Shown here in pieces: positions 1-7,399 of a stretch of DNA of 64,000 bases (within the stretch, counting starts at the first letter, position 1; each line of letters starts with the position of its first letter). The DNA lies in NCBI GenBank assembly GCA_021776195.1, contig JAJFGK010000105.1:1-64000 (forward strand). The letters run 5' to 3'. Made by a program: the position numbers and the translations under genes. The notes beneath the pieces are model-generated. The model worked only from the letters and a program-made list of their open reading frames with translations, searched no databases and was not told the origin of the DNA. This DNA comes from Kiloniellaceae bacterium (GTDB lineage: Bacteria; Pseudomonadota; Alphaproteobacteria; Kiloniellales; Kiloniellaceae).

Positions 1-1
1 C

Positions 2-736
2 GGCGTGATCTTCTTTCGCGATCAGACCTTGAGCCCCGAGCAGCATTTGGCATTTGCGCGACGCTGGGGCGAGGTCAACGTCAACCGCTTCTTTCAGCCG
101 GTCGAGGGCTATCCCGAGATCGCCGAGGTGCGCAAGGAGCCGCACCACAAGGAAAACATCGGCAGCACCTGGCACACCGATCATTCCTACGACCGGGTTC
201 CGGCGATGGGCTCGATCCTCTACGCCCATGCGGTTCCGGAAGTCGGTGGCGATACCCTCTTCGCCAGCATGACCCTAGCATTCGAAGCTCTGTCCGAGGG
301 GCTGCGAGAGACGCTTCAAGGTCTCCAGGCCCTGCACTCGAGCCGGCACATTTTCGGCGTCACCCGCGGCGGGGACGAAGAGGAGTGGGCCGGACGGATC
401 GGCAACCAGGAACAGGCCAGCCAAGACGCGGTCCATCGCGTGATCCTGACCCACCCTCGGACCGGCCGCAAAGGGCTCTACGTCAATCCTAACTTCACGG
501 TCCGGATTGACGGCTGGACCGACGAGGAGTCCAAGCCGCTGCTGGACTATCTCTATCGTCACGGCGCCCGCCCGGAGTTCACCTGCCGTTTCCACTGGGA
601 GAAGGGCTCGGTCGCTTTCTGGGACAACCGGGCGGTCTGGCACTACGCGATCAACGACTATCACGGCTATCGCCGCTACATGCACCGCATCACCATCGAG
701 GGCGGACCGCTGCCGGCGGCGCGGGCCGCCGCATGA
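2..736 (+). CDS. TauD/TfdA-family Fe(II)/2-oxoglutarate dioxygenase, 5' end outside the window
   Basis: The reading frame is open from base 2 and already inside the conserved GVIFFRDQ strand, so the true start lies upstream. The double-stranded beta-helix signature is visible: the metal-binding H-x-D in TWHTDHSY near residue 58 of the visible part, and a distal His/Arg region in VWHYAINDYHGYRRYMHR near the C-terminus. Members oxidise small acids such as taurine, aryloxyacetates or sulfate esters using 2-oxoglutarate, iron and oxygen; the substrate cannot be read here. The stop TGA originally overlapped an ATG (ATGA at 733-736), suggesting coupling with the SDR gene that follows. Family call is secure, substrate unknown. 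Confidence 0.88.
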   Translation, partial: GVIFFRDQTLSPEQHLAFARRWGEVNVNRFFQPVEGYPEIAEVRKEPHHKENIGSTWHTDHSYDRVPAMGSILYAHAVPEVGGDTLFASMTLAFEALSEGLRETLQGLQALHSSRHIFGVTRGGDEEEWAGRIGNQEQASQDAVHRVILTHPRTGRKGLYVNPNFTVRIDGWTDEESKPLLDYLYRHGARPEFTCRFHWEKGSVAFWDNRAVWHYAINDYHGYRRYMHRITIEGGPLPAARAAA

Positions 737-764
737 CGGGTACGATGGCATGACGGGTACGATG
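731..764 (+). repeat. 17-bp exact tandem duplication at a gene junction
   Basis: GCATGACGGGTACGATG occurs twice head to tail (731-747 and 748-764). The first copy holds the dioxygenase stop (TGA 734-736) inside an ATGA overlap. The second copy supplies the start used by the SDR gene. Translation from the first ATG (733) stops after six codons at 751-753, so the duplication separated what looks like an ancestral overlapped start. Confidence 0.9.
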
Positions 765-1514
765 ATCGTGACCGGCGGTAGCCGCGGCATCGGCGCCGCC
801 ATCGCCCGCTGCGCGGCGGCCGAGGGCTGGAAGGTGGCGGTCAACTACGCCGTCGCCGCCGATCGCGCCGAGGCGCTGGTGGCCGAGATCGCCGCGGCCG
901 GCGGCGAGGCCGTGGCCCTGCAGGGCGATGTCGCCGACCCCAAGACCGCGCCGGATCTCTTCACCCGAGCCGCCGCCGCCCTGGGCCCGGTCACGGCGCT
1001 GGTCAACAACGCCGGCATCGACAGCGAGAGCCTGGTGGCCGATCTCGAAGACGCCGATGTCGAGCGCATCTTCGCGGTGAATGCCCTGGGCCCGGTTTAT
1101 GCCTGCCGCGAGGCGGTGCGTCGCCTGGCAAAGTCGCGCGGCGGCCCCGGCGGGGTGATCGTCAATGTCTCCTCGATTTCGGCGCTCTACGGCGGCCTGC
1201 CCAAGGATGCGGTCTATGCCGGGACCAAGGGGGCGGTCGATTCCTTCACCCTCGGTCTCGCCCGGGAGGTCGCCGACGACGGCATCCGGGTCTGCGGCCT
1301 GCGCCCCGGCGTCACCCGCACCGAGATGTTCGACCAGGGTATCGGCCCGGAGGAATTGGTCAAGCTGGGCCGCCGCGCGGTACCGCTGGGCCGGGTCGGC
1401 GAGCCCGAAGAGGTCGCCCAGGTCGTGGTCTTCCTCTGTTCCGACAAGGCGAGCTACATGACCGGCGCCATCGTCAACGTGAGCGGCGGGCGCGAGACCT
1501 TCGTGCGGAACTGA
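750..1514 (+). CDS. SDR-family NAD(P)-dependent oxidoreductase
   Basis: A classical short-chain dehydrogenase of about 254 residues. The N-terminal TGGSRGIG dinucleotide-binding loop, the NNAG motif (LVNNAGID), the catalytic Ser region (NVSSISAL) and the YAGTK (Y-x3-K) motif are all present, and the C-terminus carries MTGAIVNVSGG. It probably oxidises or reduces a hydroxyl/keto group on a catabolic intermediate. The start at 750 (or 762, MIVTGG) is chosen because upstream in-frame codons overlap the dioxygenase. It forms a co-directional set with the dioxygenase before it and tryptophan dioxygenase 12 bp after it. Confidence 0.9.
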   Translation: MTGTMIVTGGSRGIGAAIARCAAAEGWKVAVNYAVAADRAEALVAEIAAAGGEAVALQGDVADPKTAPDLFTRAAAALGPVTALVNNAGIDSESLVADLEDADVERIFAVNALGPVYACREAVRRLAKSRGGPGGVIVNVSSISALYGGLPKDAVYAGTKGAVDSFTLGLAREVADDGIRVCGLRPGVTRTEMFDQGIGPEELVKLGRRAVPLGRVGEPEEVAQVVVFLCSDKASYMTGAIVNVSGGRETFVRN

Positions 1515-1526
1515 AGGGAGCGTGGC

Positions 1527-2402
1527 ATGAGCCCGCCGGGCGCCGACGATAGCCAGAACGACCAGAGCGACGACGATCGCGACCTCGACCAGGTGCTGCA
1601 GGCCCAGGACAGGGCGGCCGGGCCGACCTACGCCGAGTTCCTGAAGCTCGACGAACTGCTGGCGCTGCAGCCCGGCTTTCCGGGCAATTCGGACTCGCTG
1701 CTGTTCTTTACCGTGCACCAGAGCAAGGAGCTCTGGATGCGGGTCATGTACGTCGAGGCGGTCAAGGCGCGCGACAGCCTTTTCGCCGGCCAGATCCACA
1801 GCGCCCTGAAGACCATCGCGCGGGTCCGCTCGATCCAGCAGATCATGATCGATTCCTGGACCGCGCTGCAGTCCCTGACCCCGGTCGACTACCTCTCCTT
1901 TCGCGACAGGCTGGGGACCTCCTCGGGGTTCCAGTCGCCGGGCTACCGCAAGCTGGAGTTCGCCCTGGGCCAGAAGGACAAGCGCTATCTCGGCCCGCAT
2001 GCCCGCGACCCGGACCACCACCGCGAGCTGACCGAGGTGCTGGAGGCGCCCAGCCTCTATGACGCGGCACTGGCCTATCTGCAGCAGAGCGGCCTGGCGG
2101 TCCCGGCCGACCGCCTGGCCCGCGACTGGTCCGAGCCCTACCTATTCAGCCAGGGGGTGCTGGAAGCCTGGCAGGCGGTCTACGGCGACACCGAGCGCCA
2201 CTTCCACGCCTATCACCTGGCCGAGATCCTGGTCGACCTGGAGGCCGACTTCCAGCTCTGGCGCTTCAAGCACTACAAGACGGTCGAGCGCATCATCGGC
2301 GCCAAGGGCGGCACCGGCGGCTCCAGCGGCACCGCCTACCTGAAGCAGGCCATGGATCGCAGCTTCTACCCGGAGCTCTGGGCGCTGCGGACGGCGTTGT
2401 GA
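1527..2402 (+). CDS. kynA: Tryptophan 2,3-dioxygenase
   Basis: Heme enzyme that opens the indole ring of L-tryptophan to N-formylkynurenine, the first step of the kynurenine pathway. Family landmarks are present: YAEFLKLDELL near the N-terminus, the FFTVHQSKELWM segment with the distal His, the SSGFQSPGYRKLEF block, the WRFKHYKTVERIIG helix with the proximal heme His, and the GTGGSSGTAYL substrate loop. At 291 aa it has the usual bacterial length. A Gln/Asp-rich N-terminal tail (DDSQNDQSDDDRDLDQ) precedes the domain. No kynureninase or formamidase gene follows within the window, so the rest of the pathway must be elsewhere. Confidence 0.96.
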   Translation: MSPPGADDSQNDQSDDDRDLDQVLQAQDRAAGPTYAEFLKLDELLALQPGFPGNSDSLLFFTVHQSKELWMRVMYVEAVKARDSLFAGQIHSALKTIARVRSIQQIMIDSWTALQSLTPVDYLSFRDRLGTSSGFQSPGYRKLEFALGQKDKRYLGPHARDPDHHRELTEVLEAPSLYDAALAYLQQSGLAVPADRLARDWSEPYLFSQGVLEAWQAVYGDTERHFHAYHLAEILVDLEADFQLWRFKHYKTVERIIGAKGGTGGSSGTAYLKQAMDRSFYPELWALRTAL

Positions 2403-2462
2403 GGCGTGCCTCGATTCCGCCGACAATGCTCGCTTCCTAGGACTTTCTTGGTGTGAAGCCCA

Positions 2463-2978
2463 ATGCTCTACCGGCCGATAGACATCAATTGCCCCGACTG
2501 CGAGAGCCTGGCGAGATTCGAGGAGCCGTTTGAGTTTCGCTCCCTGGATGATCAGTCAGCCGAAGAACGCCCTTGTATCCAATGGGGTGGATGGCTGGTT
2601 GTCGAGCGTTACCCGACCCAGTTTCCGTGGAGAGCACCCACGGGGCCGCACCAGCATCTGCGGGGAGGAGGCGGAAGCGGGACCGGCTATCCCCTGTACA
2701 GCAACGGTCTGGTTTTGTGTTCCAACTGCCACGCGAACCGGAAACACAGGCTTACCTGGCCGCGAGACGCGCACTGGCAGTGGGCGGTTCGTGGCCAGTT
2801 GCTTTGGGCATGGGACCGACAACACGCGGCGGAAATTTTGGAGTTCGTGCGACTGACTAAGAGGCCTTCGCGTCATTCACCGGGTCTGCGCCACATCCCA
2901 TCGCATTTTCTTTCCGCCAAAAAATCGTTCCGATGTCGTTCGCAAGATCGAGGCGAGCCTGGCCGGAGCCGAGAATGA
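2463..2978 (+). CDS. Hypothetical protein with two CxxC pairs (zinc-ribbon-like)
   Basis: A 171-aa protein of unknown function. It starts MLYRPIDINCPDCESL and later has LVLCSNCHANRKHRL, giving two CxxC pairs about 85 residues apart, with histidines nearby (HQH, CHANRKH). This spacing could form a split zinc site or an HNH-like fold, but I do not see a complete nuclease motif. The C-terminal 40 residues are basic and Ser-rich. Its TGA overlaps the ATG of the acetyltransferase that follows (ATGA at 2975-2978), so the two are probably co-translated. I do not recognise the family. Confidence 0.6.
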   Translation: MLYRPIDINCPDCESLARFEEPFEFRSLDDQSAEERPCIQWGGWLVVERYPTQFPWRAPTGPHQHLRGGGGSGTGYPLYSNGLVLCSNCHANRKHRLTWPRDAHWQWAVRGQLLWAWDRQHAAEILEFVRLTKRPSRHSPGLRHIPSHFLSAKKSFRCRSQDRGEPGRSRE

Positions 2979-3457
2979 AAGCAGATAGCAAAACCGCCAT
3001 GCACAGAGAACTCGAGCCGAGCGACTACGACGATGCCTTCGCGCTCTACCGGGAACTCGTTGGCGACATACCGCTGGCCGAAGGCCCGGCGGGACGCGAA
3101 CGGTTCCGCGAAATTGTCGAACACCCCGGAACGACCATCTGGGGCGCCGAGCTGGGCGGCAAGGTGGTCTCGATGGCCACCCTGCATGTCCTGCCGAACC
3201 TGACCTTCGGCGGGCGGCCCTACTGTCTGATCGAGAACGTCGTCACCTTGCGTTCGCACCAGGGACAAGGCCTGGCGCGCGGCGTGATGAACGCGGTCGT
3301 CGAGGCGGCCTGGCGCGCCGGCGCCTACAAGATCATGCTGCTGACCGGCAAGGCCTTCGGCACCAAGGGCTTCTACGAGAAGCTCGGCTTCAGCGACGAT
3401 CAGAAGTTCGGCATGATGCTGCGCCGCGCCCCGCCGCGACAGCCAAGGGCCGGTTGA
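2975..3457 (+). CDS. GNAT-family N-acetyltransferase
   Basis: About 160 aa, single acetyltransferase domain. The acetyl-CoA pyrophosphate loop is RSHQGQGLARGVM (Q-x-x-G-x-G/A type) preceded by strand YCLIENVVTL, and motif B is YKIMLLTGKAFGTKGFYEKLGF. These proteins transfer acetyl to amines on small molecules or protein N-termini; the acceptor is not predictable. The start at 2975 uses the ATGA overlap with the upstream gene; an internal ATG at 2999 (MHRELEPSDYDD) is an alternative that also fits the domain edge. Linkage to the CxxC protein may mean a shared process, which is inference only. Confidence 0.85.
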   Translation: MKADSKTAMHRELEPSDYDDAFALYRELVGDIPLAEGPAGRERFREIVEHPGTTIWGAELGGKVVSMATLHVLPNLTFGGRPYCLIENVVTLRSHQGQGLARGVMNAVVEAAWRAGAYKIMLLTGKAFGTKGFYEKLGFSDDQKFGMMLRRAPPRQPRAG

Positions 3458-3552
3458 TCGGCGAGGCTCCGCAGGAACGATGGGTTCGTGATACACTGAA
3501 TCTCCTGCCCAACCTATCGTTCGACCAAGTGTGTTCTGGACTGGATTGGCAC

Positions 3553-4320
3553 ATGATAGGCGCAATTGCCGGCGACGTTATCGGATCGGTCTTCGAGCAG
3601 AGCAATGTGAAGTCGACGGACTTCGCGCTGTTCAGCAGGGAATCGCGCTTTACGGACGACACCGTCCTGTCGCTGGCCCTGGCCGATGCGTTGATTCACG
3701 AAAGGGACATCGCCGAAAGTTATCGGCGGTTTCACGATTGGTATCCCAAGGCGGGCTACGGCCACCTCTTCAGGAACTGGGCGCGCAACCGCGACCTGGG
3801 GCCCTACAACAGTTTTGGCAACGGCTCCGCGATGCGGGTCAGCGCCGTGGCCTGGGTCTTCGAGGACGAAGAGACTGTCCTGGCAAAGGCCCACGAGAGC
3901 GCGGTGGTCACCCATGATCATGAGGAGGGCATCAAGGGCGCCGAGGCGGTGGCGCTGGCGACCTTCCTGGCTCGGAAGCAACTGAGCAAGGACCGCATCC
4001 TGGCGGCCGTGATCGACCGGACCGGCTACGGCCTGGACTTCACCTTGGATCAGATCCGCCCCGGCTACAGTTTCGATGCGACCTGTCAGGGCTCGGTGCC
4101 GCAGGCCTTGGTGGCCTTTCGCGAAGGCGCGGACTTCGAGGACTCCCTGCGCCTGGCGATCTCGATTGGCGGCGACAGCGACACCATCGCCTGCATGACC
4201 GGGGCCATCGCCGCGGCCTTCCATGGCAGCGTCCCCCAATCGATCGACGAGGGAGTCCGCGGCCGCCTGGACGAACGGCTGGGTGGGGTCCTCGCGCTCT
4301 TCGAAGAGCGTTTTCTCTGA
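3553..4320 (+). CDS. ADP-ribosylglycohydrolase (DraG-type)
   Basis: A 255-aa all-alpha hydrolase of the DraG/ARH family, which removes ADP-ribose from proteins or small targets. Metal and substrate motifs are clear: MIGAIAGDVIGSVFE at the N-terminus, FTDDTVLSLALADAL (the T-D-D triad), NGSAMRV, HDHEEGIKGA, and GGDSDTIACMTGAIAAA with the second acidic cluster. The start at 3553 begins exactly at the conserved MIGAIAGD; a longer frame reaching upstream to 3454 lacks homology. No ADP-ribosyltransferase partner (DraT-like) is seen nearby, so it may process free or exogenous ADP-ribosylation. Confidence 0.92.
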   Translation: MIGAIAGDVIGSVFEQSNVKSTDFALFSRESRFTDDTVLSLALADALIHERDIAESYRRFHDWYPKAGYGHLFRNWARNRDLGPYNSFGNGSAMRVSAVAWVFEDEETVLAKAHESAVVTHDHEEGIKGAEAVALATFLARKQLSKDRILAAVIDRTGYGLDFTLDQIRPGYSFDATCQGSVPQALVAFREGADFEDSLRLAISIGGDSDTIACMTGAIAAAFHGSVPQSIDEGVRGRLDERLGGVLALFEERFL

Positions 4321-4339
4321 CCTCAAGACGGACTCTGGG

Positions 4340-5443
4340 TCACGGTGTGCCCAAGGCCTCGGGAAGGTGGTCGCACAGTAGTTGGGCGCTGGCCTGATCG
4401 ACGCCCAGATGGGTGACGATCCGGACCTTCCTTTCACCGAAGACGCCCAGTCTGATCCCCTTGGCCAGAAGCCGCTGCACCACGGTTGCCGCTGTCGGTC
4501 CGGAAGGATCGATCGAGAAGATCACGATGTTCGTTTCATAGGGCAGCACCTCGCTGACATGGGGCATGGTCTCCAGGTGCTTGCCAACTACGTCGGCGAG
4601 GGCATGGTCCTGCGCCAGGCGGTCGATATTGTGATCCAGGGCATAGAGCGCTGTCGCGGCGATGATCCCGGACTGGCGCAGCGCGCCGCCCCACTGTTGG
4701 GAATAGCGCCAGGCCTCATTGATCAGGTCGCGCGAGCCGGCCAGCGCGGCGCCGGCAAATCCGCCGAGCCCCTTGGTGAAGTCGACCCAGCAGGAATCGT
4801 AGCCCGCGACGAAATCGCGGGCGCTGGTCCCCGTGGCCACGCAGGCATTGAACAGCCGAGCGCCGTCCATATGGGTCGAGATGTCGGCCTCTTTCGCGGC
4901 CTCTGCGACCGCGCGAAGATCCTCCAGGGGCCAGATGCCGCCGCCGCCCAGGTTGGTCGTCTGCTCGACGCAGACCAGCCTTGTCTCGGGACTGTAGCGT
5001 GACCTTGGCCGGATCGCTGCCCGGACTTGATCGGCGCTGAAGCGCCCATGTTCACCATCCAGGGGGTGCATCATGACGCCACTCAAGGCGGCGGGGCCGC
5101 CGGCCTCGAAGTTGATGAGGTGGGACGATCGTTCGCAGATCACCTCCGAGCCCGGCGTGCAGTGGACCCGCAAGGCGATTTCATTGCACATGGTGCCCGA
5201 GGGCAGAAGCATCGCCGCCTCCTTGCCCAGCAGGTCGCAGACCCGCTCGCACAGCAGGTTCGTGGTCGGGTCCTCGCCCTTTTGAACATCCCCGACCGGC
5301 GCGGTCAGGACCGTTTCCAGCATGGCCCGGGTCGGCTTCGATTTCATGTCGCTATAGAAATCCGCGACGATCCCCTCGGTGCTGCTCGGCTCCGGCAGCC
5401 ACTGGTCGCCTGTCGCTTCTCCGGCCATCTCGAATCTCCGCAT
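4340..5443 (-). CDS. Low-specificity threonine aldolase
   Basis: PLP-dependent fold-type I lyase cleaving L-threonine or allo-threonine to glycine and acetaldehyde. Seen: FYSDMKSKPTRAM (the D-x-x-T-x-P-T-like N-terminus), GDVQKGEDPTTN, the THMDGARLFNA aspartate loop, and the PLP lysine in VDFTKGLGGFAG. Length 367 aa is normal. It is divergent from a MarR regulator with a paired palindrome in the 85-bp gap, so it is the likely regulated target. The start is MRRFEMAGEA; an alternative is the inner Met six codons in. It converges with the ADP-ribosylglycohydrolase, 19 bp apart. Confidence 0.9.
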   Translation of the reverse strand: MRRFEMAGEATGDQWLPEPSSTEGIVADFYSDMKSKPTRAMLETVLTAPVGDVQKGEDPTTNLLCERVCDLLGKEAAMLLPSGTMCNEIALRVHCTPGSEVICERSSHLINFEAGGPAALSGVMMHPLDGEHGRFSADQVRAAIRPRSRYSPETRLVCVEQTTNLGGGGIWPLEDLRAVAEAAKEADISTHMDGARLFNACVATGTSARDFVAGYDSCWVDFTKGLGGFAGAALAGSRDLINEAWRYSQQWGGALRQSGIIAATALYALDHNIDRLAQDHALADVVGKHLETMPHVSEVLPYETNIVIFSIDPSGPTAATVVQRLLAKGIRLGVFGERKVRIVTHLGVDQASAQLLCDHLPEALGTP

Positions 5444-5457
5444 TATGTCGTTAATAG

Positions 5458-5479
5458 CGAATCATTCGTAGAATACGAA
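5458..5479. promoter_or_regulatory. Candidate MarR operator: two overlapping palindromes
   Basis: In the divergent gap, CGAAT-C-ATTCG (5458-5468) overlaps TTCGTA-GAA-TACGAA (5465-5479, a perfect 6-bp inverted repeat with 3-nt spacer). The site sits between the aldolase start (5443) and the MarR start (5529), where an autoregulating MarR dimer would be expected to bind both promoters. Palindromes are seen; the binding role is inferred. Confidence 0.6.
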
Positions 5480-5528
5480 ACATCAGGAGTCAACTTATCA
5501 ATTTCCGCCGCGCTGCGGGAAGGCTATA

Positions 5529-6047
5529 GTGACGGCCGAAACGTCTCGCGCATCTTCACCCCGCGCCTCGGAGAACGATCGGACAATGGGACAGGGCATT
5601 GCCAGCAACGGGAAGCCCAGCAACGGGAAGCAGCAAGACCGGGTCGCCGATCTCAGCGATCTGCTGGCGTCGCTCTACTATGAAGCGCGACGGGAGTATC
5701 AAATCGATTTGTCGCATCGCGCCATCCGGCTGCTGCAACTGATCGCCTACGCCAGCACCCCGCCCCGGATCGACGACATCGCCAAGTTCATGGGATGCGC
5801 GGCCAGCACGGCCTCGGAACATATCAAGCGCCTGGAGAAAAAGGGTCTGCTGGCCCGGCAGCGATCCGACCATGACGAACGCGTGGTCCGGGTCAAGCTC
5901 ACGGAAGAAGGGCGAACCGCCCTGGTCGAGCACACCTCTCTCGACCCGGAGAAACTCGGCAAGGGGCTGAGCGCTCTGCCGGTTCGCGAGCAACGCGAAC
6001 TGCTCCGGTTGCTCAGGGCGATGACCGATCGATTGACGGCAAGGTAA
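5529..6047 (+). CDS. MarR-family transcriptional regulator
   Basis: A 172-aa winged-helix regulator. The helix-turn-helix is RIDDIAKFMGCAASTASEHIKRLEKKGLL and the wing is RQRSDHDERVVRVKLTEEG with the D-x-R signature typical of MarR. A GTG start at 5529 has a good ribosome site (GGAAGG, 5-nt spacing); an ATG at 5586 would remove a low-complexity 19-residue leader. It is transcribed away from the threonine aldolase gene and the palindromes at 5458-5479 lie between them, so it probably represses the aldolase and itself until a ligand binds. Confidence 0.9.
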   Translation: MTAETSRASSPRASENDRTMGQGIASNGKPSNGKQQDRVADLSDLLASLYYEARREYQIDLSHRAIRLLQLIAYASTPPRIDDIAKFMGCAASTASEHIKRLEKKGLLARQRSDHDERVVRVKLTEEGRTALVEHTSLDPEKLGKGLSALPVREQRELLRLLRAMTDRLTAR

Positions 6048-6072
6048 CGGCCTTTGGGCTCACCCCACCGCG

Positions 6073-6990
6073 CTACCCTGGCGGCCCCACCGCGTCGCGG
6101 CGCTCGGCCCGGCGGATCTGGCTTTCGCGGTAGGCCAGGTAGCTGCTGGAGACGAAGATGAGCGCGCCGCCGAGCCAAACGAAGAGGTCGGGGATCTCGG
6201 CGAAGAAGAGGTAACCGAGCCCGGCGGTCCAGATCAGGCGCAGGAAGTCGAAGGGCATGACCACGCCGGCCTCGGCCTCCTTCAGGGCCTGGGCGATGCC
6301 GAGCTGGGCCAGGGTTCCCAGGATGCCGATGAGCAGCAGCAGGCCCCAACTCTCCGCGCTCGGCCAGCGCCAGACCAACAGCGCCGGCACCAGGGAGAGC
6401 ACCGAGAGCATGATGTTCATGTAGCCGGTGATGGTGACCGCCGATTCCGTGCGCCCCAGCATCTTGATGACGACCAAGGTGGCGGCCCAGAGCAGGGCCG
6501 ATCCCAGGACCAGGAGCTGGCCCAGGGCCAGCTCCTGAAAGCCCGGGCGCAGGATCACCAGGGTGCCGAGGAAGGCACCGGCGATGGCGGCCCAGCGGCG
6601 CAGGCGAAAGCGCTCGCCGAGGAAGAACAGGGCCAGCAGGGCGGCGAAGATCGGCGCGGTAAAGCCCAGGGCCGTGACCTCGGCCAGGGGGACCAGGCTG
6701 AGACCGGTGAAGAAGGCGAACATGGCCGCCACGTTCATGACCGCGCGCAGGCAGTGTAGGGGCAGGCGGCGGGTCTTCAGGCTCTCCAGGCCGCTGCCCA
6801 GCATCCAGGGCAGGAAGACGACGAGGCCGAAGAAGGAGCGGAAGAAGGCGATCTGGATCGGGTCGAGGTCGGCCGCGACGTGGCGCACCAGGGCATGCAT
6901 CAGGGAAAAGCCGACCGTGGCCGTCAGCATCAAGGCGATCCCGCGCGTCGTCGCCGGCAGGGCGCGCCAAAAGATCAGAGCGGATTGCAA
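6073..6990 (-). CDS. EamA/DMT-family transporter
   Basis: A 305-aa inner-membrane protein with about ten hydrophobic segments arranged as two EamA repeats, beginning GIALMLTATVGFSLMHALVRH. The conserved PLAEVTALGFTAPIFAALLALFFLGER stretch and FDFLRLIWTAGLGYLFFAEIPD in the second half are typical of drug/metabolite transporters that export amino acids or metabolites. Two further paralogues lie at 12566 and 31592. It converges with the MarR gene, and no substrate can be assigned. Confidence 0.9.
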   Translation of the reverse strand: MQSALIFWRALPATTRGIALMLTATVGFSLMHALVRHVAADLDPIQIAFFRSFFGLVVFLPWMLGSGLESLKTRRLPLHCLRAVMNVAAMFAFFTGLSLVPLAEVTALGFTAPIFAALLALFFLGERFRLRRWAAIAGAFLGTLVILRPGFQELALGQLLVLGSALLWAATLVVIKMLGRTESAVTITGYMNIMLSVLSLVPALLVWRWPSAESWGLLLLIGILGTLAQLGIAQALKEAEAGVVMPFDFLRLIWTAGLGYLFFAEIPDLFVWLGGALIFVSSSYLAYRESQIRRAERRDAVGPPG

Positions 6991-7119
6991 GGTTGGGAAT
7001 CTCCGAAGCGGCGCCCAGCAGACAGCAAAGACAGGCCTGCCGCAAGGCGGCTGGTCAGGGTGATTTATCGCTGGCAGACTGCCCGCTCCGAACGACGGGG
7101 ATCGGCCCCGGGGGAGGCC

Positions 7120-7394
7120 TAGAGCCTTTCTTTGTCATATGGAATCATTTGATGGGTCATAGGCGATCATTCGGGAAGGCGCGCTGCGCAGCGCGATACG
7201 CGTATCGGGCAAGCGGCGGAACGCACCCCCATTGGGAGAGGGGGCTCGCCTATGGCCCACCGAAGGCCGGGTTCTTTTGCCTTCTGGCCGCGTTCCGCTT
7301 CTCGACCGATACGCGTATCGCTCTTCGAAGCGCGCCTTGCCAGAAGACAAAAGCATCCCGGTCAAATGGTTCCATATGACAAAGAAAGGCTCTA
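7120..7394 (+). repeat. Structured palindromic repeat, copy A (275 bp)
   Basis: Begins TAGAGCCTTTCTTTGTCATA and ends with its near-perfect inverse, so the outer arms pair over about 36 nt with 3 mismatches. Inside are a second stem (GGGTCATAGGCGA at 7154-7166 with TCGCCTATGGCCC at 7246-7258), a C5/G5 hairpin near 7226-7244, and two palindromic apices (GATACGCGTATC). The conserved core reads GGGAAGGCGCGCT on the + strand, as in the copies at 26795, 35371 and 47811. It ends five bases before the Rieske oxygenase ATG and supplies the purine-rich AAAGAAAGG in the leader. The 129 bp between the EamA gene and this repeat shows nothing recognisable. Confidence 0.85.
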
Positions 7395-7399
7395 GAGCC

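Noticed and set aside
7232..7399. Open frame through repeat copy A in phase with the Rieske gene
   Set aside because: The repeat is stop-poor because it is GC-rich and palindromic; the same kind of frame occurs on both strands of copies B and C, without homology.
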